This document shows, piece after piece, positions 1 through 7,452 of a stretch of 25,045 nt of DNA; within the stretch, counting starts at the first letter, position 1, and the number at the start of each line of letters is the position of its first letter. The stretch covers positions 1 through 25,045 of the forward strand of contig JAHHTN010000023.1 of assembly GCA_020024645.1 (NCBI GenBank). The letters are read 5' to 3'. Source of the stretch: Faecalimonas sp. (GTDB lineage Bacteria > Bacillota > Clostridia > Lachnospirales > Lachnospiraceae). Under the pieces are notes generated by a model. That model saw only the letters and a list, made by a program, of their open reading frames with translations. It had not been told where the DNA came from and made no database searches. The translations under genes were made by a program, and so were the position numbers.

Positions 1-2
1 GT

Positions 3-83
3 CATAAGTGTATGAATATGAGAGTTGCTCAAATTGCACAAAAGAAATGGGTAAAAACCGAGTGTGATGGTTGTATTAACTAA
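3..83 (+). CDS. 3' end of an unidentified upstream gene (partial)
   Basis: An open frame enters from the left edge and ends at the TAA at 81-83, giving 26 residues that finish in CDGCIN. The other two forward frames are closed within the first 20 bases. A promoter for the next gene starts just before this stop, which fits a gene end here. The fragment is too short for me to assign a family, and a chance open frame of this length is quite possible. Confidence 0.35.
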   Translation, partial: HKCMNMRVAQIAQKKWVKTECDGCIN

Positions 84-99
84 AAAATGGTGTTATAAT
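71..99 (+). promoter_or_regulatory. Promoter of the surface glycoside hydrolase gene
   Basis: TTGTAT (71-76) and TATAAT (94-99) are separated by 17 bp. The -10 is preceded by TGT at 91-93, making it an extended -10, so this reads as a strong sigma-A-type promoter. Transcription would start near 106, giving a leader of about 74 nt before the ATG at 180. I saw no clear cre box or other operator in the leader. Confidence 0.7.
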
Positions 100-179
100 A
101 GTATATCTAAAATATTGATTCTAGATTGCTCATTCTATTATTCAAAAGTATAAAAATAAATTAAGAAAGGAAATGCCAA

Positions 180-3100
180 ATGAAAAGAAAAAGTGTATTA
201 AAGAGAATGTTTTGTGGAGCATTGGCAACTATAGTTGCATTAGGAATGCCATCATCAGTAGTAATAGCAAAAAATCAAGTAAAGGATGAAAGACATAATC
301 AAATTTTCCCCGTACATAGTTCACAAACTGAAGAAGTGAAACACAAGATAGTTGAAAACAAAAGACAAAATTTGAATTTTAACACCGATTGGCTTTATAT
401 AGAGGATGATGATTTAGATGCTATAAATCCTCAATATGACGAAAGTAAAGCAAAGTCGATATCACTTCCACACGCAAGAGAACCCTATGATTTATTTGAA
501 CCCAATATGGAAAAAGTTCAAAGTGTAAATTGGTATCGTCGCCATTTTACATTGCCACAAGAAAAAAATAGTGGACGTGTTTTTGTGGAATTTAATGGTG
601 GAGGTCAGATTAATAGAGTTTATGTCAATGGTGCTTTAGTGGGAGAAGCAAAAGGGACATTCACTCATTTTAAGTTTGATATTACAGATTATGTAGCATT
701 TGGGGATTATGATAATGTTATTTCTGTTCAGGTAGATAGTCGTTATCATAAAGATGAACTTCCACCGGGAAAGAATATTGATTTTCATTATTTTGGAGGT
801 CTTCATGGAGAAGCAAAGATGATTCTTACAGATGATTTATATTCAGAATCAGTATTCTATTATAACGATGATGTGAAAAATGGATGTCAAACAGCGATTT
901 TGAATGGTTGGATAGATGTTTCAAATAAATACGCTTCTAATCATCAAGTAACTATAAAATCTATTGTCAAAGATAAAGACGGAAAGATAGTGTCAACTAC
1001 CGAAAAGCAGGCAGAAGCAAAAAGTAATCATACAGAAAAAGTTCAACTTAAGCATGAAATTGATTCACCACACCTTTGGAGTCCAGATCATCCTTATCTT
1101 TATACAGTAGAAACACAGATTTTAATGGATAAAATCTGTGTAGATAATGAAACAACAACAGTTGGAATTCGTACATTAAAAGCGTCTAAAGTAACCGATA
1201 AAGAAGGAAAGTTTTACTTAAACGGTGAGCCAATTAAAGTTATTGGGGGGAATTGGCATATGCAAGCACCATATTTAGGTAATTCTAAAACAGCAAAACT
1301 TAATGCTAAGGATGCGGAAATATTAAAACGTGATTTAGGAATTAATTTTGTGCGTACTTCTCATTATGAAGCAGATCCCTCATTTTTAGATGCGTGTGAT
1401 AGACTTGGTATAATGGTAGAAGAAGAACCGTTGGGATGGAATGATACACCTGGCTGGGAGCAGTTTTGTTATTCAATGGATGCGATGATTAAACGAGATA
1501 GAAATCACGCGAGTATTGTTCTTTGGAGTGTTATACCTAATGAAAGACCAGTCAATTTTCCATCAATAGAGGAAGGAAAGAAAAGAAATATAGCCGCTAA
1601 AAATCTTGATCCAAGTCGTTTGACGATTCAAGAAGAAATGAATAATTCTGCTGTGATTGCAGATGTATATGGTTGGCATGATTATGACAATCCAGATACG
1701 AATACGATTAAAAATAATCCAAATACATCATCATGGTTTGTTACAGAGTGGAATACAAACTTAGGAAAACATTTTGTTATTCCTGGAGATAGCGAAACAC
1801 GAAAAAATAATCAAGTTATTCAAGATGGAAAAAAACTCGGCTTATTAAATAGTGATCCAAGAGTTATGGGCACATTGAAATGGGATCTTTTTGGATATTA
1901 TACGCCTCAGACAGCATATGAAAGAGGGAAAAATGTTGATTTATGGCGTTCGTCAGGAGTCTATGGTATTTGGAGAAATCCATTACATAAAACATGGATT
2001 GCAGATCTTATATCTTGTCAGTCTCCTAATTCAAAGAATGTTAAAAATATAATTAAAATAGCAAGTGAATGGAAATCAGATTCATCAAAGACTATTCGGG
2101 TAATTACCAATATGGATGAAGTAGAATTATATTATGATAATGGAAATGGAGAATTGCGTTCGGTTCGACGTATGGATAAAGCGAATGAATATGAAAATAT
2201 ATTAAAAAAGGGTATTTTCTGTTTTGAAAATACCGGAATAATCTGGAATAAAAATTCAAAATTGGTAGCTAAAGGCTATAAAAAAGGAATAAAAGATGCT
2301 GTTGTAGAAGATGTAGTATACGCCTCTACATATGATTGTGAGGCAGATGGGGCTTCTGTGAAATTACATAATACAATTGGCAATATTGAAGCAGATGGAT
2401 CGGATGTTGCATGGATTTTAGCTGAATTAAAAGATAAAAACGGACAAAGAGAATTTTATGGAGATGAGATTGTTAATGCAAAAATTATAAGTGGGCCTGG
2501 GAAGCTTGTATATGCACGAAATAATCCAGTGATGGTAGATGGAATTAGTGGGTTTTATCTCCAATCTGAAAAGGATAAAACAGGAACAACGAAAATTCAA
2601 ACAGACGTAGATTTAGGCATTAACAAAGATGATGATTCTGTGGATATCATTTATGAAGGAGCAGGTTGGGAAAAATTGCAAAATCGCCAAGACGCATATC
2701 AAGGTACGTTGCATGAAACAACAAAATCTGGTGATAGTGTTACGATTAAATTTAAAGGAACACAGATTGTTGTATATAGCGAAAGCAATGATAAAAACGG
2801 AGAAGCTGTTGTAACATTAGATGGTAAGCAAGTTGGAAAACTGAGCTGTAAGAATATTGAAAAATATAATACAATAGCAAATCAAGTTGTATATCGAAGT
2901 GATGAATTAGAAAATAGAGAACACACATTAACAATTACTGTTTCTAAGGGAAAAGTTAATTTAGATAGAGTAAAAGTATTTGATGGACGAATAGATGCAA
3001 GTGGTATTATTGAAGTAAATACATTAGCATCAAATGCGGAGAGAGTGAAAAGTTGTCCTGAACTTCCAGATGCTAACATACCACAGGTTGGGAATATAGA

Positions 3101-5336
3101 AACATTGAAGTTACTTTTAGAGGATGCGAAAAAAATAGAGAATTCTAATTATACTGTTTTAAGTGCACTTGAGTTAGAGGATGCGATTGTATTTGGTGAA
3201 AGTGTAGTGGAATTAAAAGAACCATCTGAAGCGATAATATCTAAAGCATTAAAAGTTTTACAAAATGCAATTGGTCATTTAGTTAGGAAACCAGTATCTA
3301 CGATAACTCATAAAATGACGGTAATGGAAGGACAAAGTGGTGGTGTTGCTTATGTTTCTAGCAAAGATAAAGTGTGGGTAGCTGGAAATGATAATACTTT
3401 TGCAAATAAAGAGCGCACAACAAAAGATTATTATTCTATTACTTTTAAAGGTGTAATGATTGAATTATTTAGTACACTGGATAATGCACATGGAGTTGCT
3501 GCAATTTCAATTGATGATGGACCAGAAATTGAAATTAATCAATATCGTGCTCAACAAGAAAAAAATGCATTATTTTGGAAAAGCGATACATTAGAGTATG
3601 GAACGCATACTGTTAAAGTACGTGTTACAGGAAAGTCAGGTGGCAATAATCAAAATGCATGTATTAGTTTTGAATCTGCTAAAATATATGAAAGCATAGA
3701 TGAACTAGAAGAAGCAAGAGAAATGCTTGATAGAAAATTAAAAGAAGTAAAGAAGATTGAGCGTTCGGAATATTCAAAATCAAGTCTTGAAAAATTAGAT
3801 AGTGCATTGTTTGATGCAGAAAATGTTTTAAAAGATGTTGATGCTACACTTAAACAAGTGAATGAAGCGTTTGTACAATTAACATCGGCCTATAACGATT
3901 TGAGTGTTGAAGCAACGGGAAGTAATGTGATTACATGTTTGGACGATAATAAAGCTTCTGGAAAAGGTGAATTAAATAAAATTTATTACGTTTCTAAGAG
4001 CGAAAATGACTGGGTGTTAGAAAATGCTACAAATGAAGAACTTAGAAATCGATATTTGAAAAAGAATGCTACTAATCCTAAAGATGCTTATGCTTCTGTT
4101 ACATTCGAAGGAACACAAGTAGAAGTATTTGCAAGATTTTCTCAAACATCTGGTCTTGCTAGAATTGAATTATATGATAAAAATGATAAGTTGATAGAAA
4201 GCAAAGAGATTGATTTATATGATGGGGATATTGGTGCTGGACAGGGTTCAACTAGGCAGGCATATAAAAGTAAAGAATTAGAAAATGGAAAGTATACATT
4301 GAAATTAGTTCCAAAGAATGAAAAAAGTCCAGCTAATCCGAATGCTGGAATAACAAGTATTAACATTTCTAAAGTAATTGTTACGAAAGGAGAAAAAGAA
4401 GTTGCTTTAGATACAACAAAACTAGAAAATATGGTTACGGCATTGAATAAAGTGGATTTAAAGGATAAGCATTCTCACGCAATCAATTCATTTTATGTAA
4501 ATCTTAATTTGTTATTGAAACAAAGTTATGGGTTGATAACTGGAGAATGGCCAAGATTAGTGATTACAAAAGACTTACCAGTTGGAATGACAAATGCGAG
4601 AATTGATAAAGTTACAACAGAAGTTAAAATGATTTTTGATAAAGTGAATGAACCCATTATTGTTAAAGAAGTTGAAGTATTAAAAGATATAACGGCGGAA
4701 CAAGGAACTTCGATTCCATTTCCAAAACAAGCATTTGTTGTGTCTTCAGATGAACAGAGAGAAAAGGTAACAATAGCAGAATGGACATGCGATAAGTATT
4801 CAGAAAATAAACCAGGAGAATATTTATTTGAAGGTAGTCTTTTAATGCCAAAAGGAATGGAGAATCCAGAAGAACATAAAGCAAAAGTCAGAGTAACTGT
4901 GAAAAAAGGAAATCCAAAACCACCAGAAGAATGTCAACACGTTTATGGAGAGTGGAAAATAATAAAAGAAGCAATGTGTACCCAAAATGGTTTAAAGGAA
5001 AAAGTATGTTTGAAATGTGGACATAAAGTAACAGAAGAGATTCTAATGCTGGGTCATAACTTTGGAGAATGGATTGTTGTAAAGCAACCAACAAAAACAG
5101 AGGAAGGGTTAAAAGAAAGAAAATGCTCTAGAAATGACTGTACATACAAAGAATCAGAAGTAATTGCGAAAGTTCTGATGAAAGAAGAACCACCAGTGGT
5201 AAATGATTACAATGAGGGAGAAACAGAGAAATCGCCAGAAACTGGAGATGCAGCAATGATTCTTTTTATAGTTATGAGTATGGTAATGTGTTTGTCGGTA
5301 ATAATTGCGATTATACGTAGAAAAGCTGTAGAATAA
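180..5336 (+). CDS. Cell-wall-anchored multidomain glycoside hydrolase family 2 (beta-galactosidase-like)
   Basis: A 1718-residue secreted surface enzyme. Residues 1-31 form a signal peptide (basic start, hydrophobic core). The GH2 core follows: sugar-binding jelly roll (about 65-225), Ig-like domain (about 225-335) and TIM barrel (about 340-620). NHASIVLWSVIPNE supplies the acid/base E455, and FVTEW supplies the likely nucleophile E523. C-terminal GH2 accessory domains follow to about 815. Three related beta-sandwich, lectin-like modules (about 824-940, 1046-1171, 1261-1403) alternate with FIVAR-like helical spacers (about 973-1037, 1176-1241, and a weak one at 1410-1455). A Big_4-like domain (about 1500-1577) and two Cys-rich repeats (about 1586-1660) come next. 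The end is a sorting signal: SPETGD (1685-1690), a hydrophobic stretch and an RRK tail. The RBS is AAAGGA. The enzyme probably trims host or dietary glycans at the cell surface. Galactosidase is the default guess; glucuronidase or another GH2 specificity is not excluded. Confidence 0.88.
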   Translation: MKRKSVLKRMFCGALATIVALGMPSSVVIAKNQVKDERHNQIFPVHSSQTEEVKHKIVENKRQNLNFNTDWLYIEDDDLDAINPQYDESKAKSISLPHAREPYDLFEPNMEKVQSVNWYRRHFTLPQEKNSGRVFVEFNGGGQINRVYVNGALVGEAKGTFTHFKFDITDYVAFGDYDNVISVQVDSRYHKDELPPGKNIDFHYFGGLHGEAKMILTDDLYSESVFYYNDDVKNGCQTAILNGWIDVSNKYASNHQVTIKSIVKDKDGKIVSTTEKQAEAKSNHTEKVQLKHEIDSPHLWSPDHPYLYTVETQILMDKICVDNETTTVGIRTLKASKVTDKEGKFYLNGEPIKVIGGNWHMQAPYLGNSKTAKLNAKDAEILKRDLGINFVRTSHYEADPSFLDACDRLGIMVEEEPLGWNDTPGWEQFCYSMDAMIKRDRNHASIVLWSVIPNERPVNFPSIEEGKKRNIAAKNLDPSRLTIQEEMNNSAVIADVYGWHDYDNPDTNTIKNNPNTSSWFVTEWNTNLGKHFVIPGDSETRKNNQVIQDGKKLGLLNSDPRVMGTLKWDLFGYYTPQTAYERGKNVDLWRSSGVYGIWRNPLHKTWIADLISCQSPNSKNVKNIIKIASEWKSDSSKTIRVITNMDEVELYYDNGNGELRSVRRMDKANEYENILKKGIFCFENTGIIWNKNSKLVAKGYKKGIKDAVVEDVVYASTYDCEADGASVKLHNTIGNIEADGSDVAWILAELKDKNGQREFYGDEIVNAKIISGPGKLVYARNNPVMVDGISGFYLQSEKDKTGTTKIQTDVDLGINKDDDSVDIIYEGAGWEKLQNRQDAYQGTLHETTKSGDSVTIKFKGTQIVVYSESNDKNGEAVVTLDGKQVGKLSCKNIEKYNTIANQVVYRSDELENREHTLTITVSKGKVNLDRVKVFDGRIDASGIIEVNTLASNAERVKSCPELPDANIPQVGNIETLKLLLEDAKKIENSNYTVLSALELEDAIVFGESVVELKEPSEAIISKALKVLQNAIGHLVRKPVSTITHKMTVMEGQSGGVAYVSSKDKVWVAGNDNTFANKERTTKDYYSITFKGVMIELFSTLDNAHGVAAISIDDGPEIEINQYRAQQEKNALFWKSDTLEYGTHTVKVRVTGKSGGNNQNACISFESAKIYESIDELEEAREMLDRKLKEVKKIERSEYSKSSLEKLDSALFDAENVLKDVDATLKQVNEAFVQLTSAYNDLSVEATGSNVITCLDDNKASGKGELNKIYYVSKSENDWVLENATNEELRNRYLKKNATNPKDAYASVTFEGTQVEVFARFSQTSGLARIELYDKNDKLIESKEIDLYDGDIGAGQGSTRQAYKSKELENGKYTLKLVPKNEKSPANPNAGITSINISKVIVTKGEKEVALDTTKLENMVTALNKVDLKDKHSHAINSFYVNLNLLLKQSYGLITGEWPRLVITKDLPVGMTNARIDKVTTEVKMIFDKVNEPIIVKEVEVLKDITAEQGTSIPFPKQAFVVSSDEQREKVTIAEWTCDKYSENKPGEYLFEGSLLMPKGMENPEEHKAKVRVTVKKGNPKPPEECQHVYGEWKIIKEAMCTQNGLKEKVCLKCGHKVTEEILMLGHNFGEWIVVKQPTKTEEGLKERKCSRNDCTYKESEVIAKVLMKEEPPVVNDYNEGETEKSPETGDAAMILFIVMSMVMCLSVIIAIIRRKAVE

Positions 5337-5354
5337 TTTTTCAAAAATATGATG

Positions 5355-5403
5355 AAAAGTACAGAACAAATGTTTGTGATAGTTCTGTACTTTTTCTTTT
5401 TTT
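5355..5403 (+). terminator. Rho-independent terminator after the GH2 gene
   Basis: A perfect 13-bp inverted repeat, 5355-5367 against 5382-5394 (AAAAGTACAGAAC / GTTCTGTACTTTT), has a 14-nt loop and is followed by a T-rich run to 5403. It lies 18 bases after the GH2 stop codon. Its 5' arm and loop also contain the LexA-like box annotated separately, and the uvrB promoter begins in its 3' arm. Confidence 0.85.
5363..5376 (+). promoter_or_regulatory. LexA (SOS) operator upstream of uvrBA
   Basis: AGAACAAATGTTTG matches the Bacillus/Clostridia-type LexA consensus CGAACRNRYGTTYG at 13 of 14 positions; only the first base differs. It lies about 45-58 bases before the predicted uvrB transcription start, just upstream of the -35 region. 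uvrB and uvrA are classical SOS genes in Gram-positive bacteria, so the position makes sense. LexA control itself is inferred. Confidence 0.72.
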
Positions 5404-5414
5404 AATGCTATAAT
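5386..5414 (+). promoter_or_regulatory. Promoter of uvrB-uvrA
   Basis: TATAAT at 5409-5414 is preceded by TGC at 5406-5408, an extended -10. The -35 at 17 bp spacing (TGTACT, 5386-5391) is poor, as often tolerated with an extended -10, and lies in the descending arm of the upstream terminator. The transcript would begin near 5421, about 34 nt before the uvrB ATG. Confidence 0.62.
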
Positions 5415-5454
5415 CGGGAAGTAAACGGACATAATAGAAGAGAGGTGCATTTTT

Positions 5455-7443
5455 ATGGATAAATTTGAGTTACATTCCCAATACAAACCAACAGGTGACC
5501 AACCACAAGCGATTGAGCAGCTTGTAAAAGGTTTTCAAGAAGGCAATCAATGCCAGACACTTCTTGGTGTTACAGGATCGGGAAAGACATTCACCATGGC
5601 GAATGTTATACAACAATTGAATAAGCCAACGCTTATCATAGCGCATAATAAAACTTTAGCGGCACAACTCTATGGAGAGTTTAAAGAATTCTTTCCGAAT
5701 AACGCGGTAGAATACTTTGTATCCTACTATGATTATTATCAGCCGGAAGCATATGTTCCGTCATCTGATACATATATTGCCAAAGACTCTTCTATTAATG
5801 ATGAGATTGATAAATTGCGACATTCTGCAACGGCCGCCTTGTCTGAAAGACGAGATGTTATTATTGTGGCAAGTGTTTCGTGTATTTATGGGTTGGGTTC
5901 TCCGATTGATTATCAAGAAATGGTGATTTCTTTGCGCCCAGGAATGATAAAGGATAGAGATGAAATTGTAGCGAAATTAGTAGAGATACAGTATGACAGA
6001 AATGATATAGATTTTAAGCGTGGAACGTTTCGTGTAAGGGGAGATGTACTGGAAATTTTCCCTGCAATTTCAGAAGAATATGCTATTCGTATAGAATTTT
6101 TTGGAGATGAAGTAGAACGTATTACAGAGATTGATATAGTGACTGGAGAGATTAAGAATGTTTTGAATCACGTGGCGATTTTTCCTGCATCTCATTATGT
6201 TGTGTCCAAAGAAAATATGGAGAGAGCAATAAAAGCAATTGAGGAAGAACTAGAAGAAAGAGTACGTTATTTTAAGGGAGAAGATAAATTACTGGAGGCA
6301 CAACGAATTTCGGAGAGAACGAATTTTGATATCGAAATGATGCGAGAAACAGGATTTTGCTCCGGTATTGAAAATTATTCGAGACATTTGTCAGGACTTG
6401 AAGAGGGGCAACCACCGCACACATTAATAGATTATTTTCCAGATGATTTCTTGATTATGATAGATGAATCGCATAAGACAATACCACAGATTGCGGGAAT
6501 GTATGCAGGAGACCAGTCAAGAAAATCCACATTGGTAAATTATGGATTTAGACTTCCGTCAGCGAAAGATAACAGACCGTTAAATTTTGAAGAATTTGAA
6601 AGTAGAATTAATCAAATTTTGTTTGTTTCTGCTACACCAGGAGAATATGAAGAAAGAAATGAATTATTAAGGACAGATCAGATTATCAGACCAACAGGTT
6701 TGTTAGATCCAGAAGTGGAAGTTAGAGGTGTTGAAGGACAAATTGATGATTTGATCGGCGAAATAAATAAAGAGATTGCAAAGAAAAATAAAATACTTGT
6801 CACAACGCTAACTAAAAGAATGGCAGAAGATTTGACAAATTATATGAGAGAACTTGGAATACGTGTTAAATATTTGCATTCGGATATTGATACTTTAGAA
6901 AGAACAGAAATTATTCGAGATATGCGTTTAGATGTTTTTGATGTTTTGGTTGGAATTAACTTGTTAAGAGAGGGATTAGATATTCCTGAAATTACATTGG
7001 TAGCTATTTTGGATGCAGATAAGGAAGGATTTCTTCGTTCGGAAACATCTTTGATTCAAACAATTGGACGTGCTGCGCGTAATGCGGAGGGGCATGTGAT
7101 TATGTATGCAGATACAATGACAGATTCCATGAAAAATGCTATAAGAGAAACTGAAAGAAGACGAAAAGTACAAATGGCATATAATGAAGAACACGGAATC
7201 ACACCACAGACAGTAAAGAAAGCGGTTCGAGATTTAATAAGTATTTCTAAGAAGGTTGCAGCAGAAGAATTACAAATGGAGAAAGATCCAGAATCCATGA
7301 GTAAGTCGGAATTGGAAAAAATGATTAAAGATATGACAAAACAGATGAAAAAAGCAGCAGCAGAGTTGAATTTTGAAATGGCCGCTCAAGTAAGAGATAA
7401 ATTGGTAGAATTGAAAAAACAATTACAGGAGATAGAAAATTAG
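5455..7443 (+). CDS. uvrB: Excinuclease ABC subunit B
   Basis: UvrB, the damage-verifying helicase-like subunit of nucleotide excision repair. It is loaded by UvrA and recruits the nuclease UvrC. The 662-residue length is normal for the family. Visible marks are Walker A GVTGSGKT (about 39-46), the damage-binding beta-hairpin region with YYDYYQPEAYVP (about 92-103), the DEAD-like MIDESH box, helicase motif VI around QTIGRAARN, and a C-terminal UVR domain (about 620-660) that contacts UvrC. The start at 5455 has GAGGTG as ribosome binding site. It is followed after 9 bases by uvrA, so the two are co-transcribed, and a LexA-like box upstream suggests SOS induction. Confidence 0.98.
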   Translation: MDKFELHSQYKPTGDQPQAIEQLVKGFQEGNQCQTLLGVTGSGKTFTMANVIQQLNKPTLIIAHNKTLAAQLYGEFKEFFPNNAVEYFVSYYDYYQPEAYVPSSDTYIAKDSSINDEIDKLRHSATAALSERRDVIIVASVSCIYGLGSPIDYQEMVISLRPGMIKDRDEIVAKLVEIQYDRNDIDFKRGTFRVRGDVLEIFPAISEEYAIRIEFFGDEVERITEIDIVTGEIKNVLNHVAIFPASHYVVSKENMERAIKAIEEELEERVRYFKGEDKLLEAQRISERTNFDIEMMRETGFCSGIENYSRHLSGLEEGQPPHTLIDYFPDDFLIMIDESHKTIPQIAGMYAGDQSRKSTLVNYGFRLPSAKDNRPLNFEEFESRINQILFVSATPGEYEERNELLRTDQIIRPTGLLDPEVEVRGVEGQIDDLIGEINKEIAKKNKILVTTLTKRMAEDLTNYMRELGIRVKYLHSDIDTLERTEIIRDMRLDVFDVLVGINLLREGLDIPEITLVAILDADKEGFLRSETSLIQTIGRAARNAEGHVIMYADTMTDSMKNAIRETERRRKVQMAYNEEHGITPQTVKKAVRDLISISKKVAAEELQMEKDPESMSKSELEKMIKDMTKQMKKAAAELNFEMAAQVRDKLVELKKQLQEIEN

Positions 7444-7452
7444 GAGTATAAG

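Noticed and set aside
5154..5486. A 110-codon minus-strand open frame across the GH2 end and uvrB start.
   Set aside because: It runs through the terminator, the uvrB promoter and both real genes, is rich in His, Phe, Tyr and Ser as expected of an antisense shadow, and has no plausible ribosome binding site.
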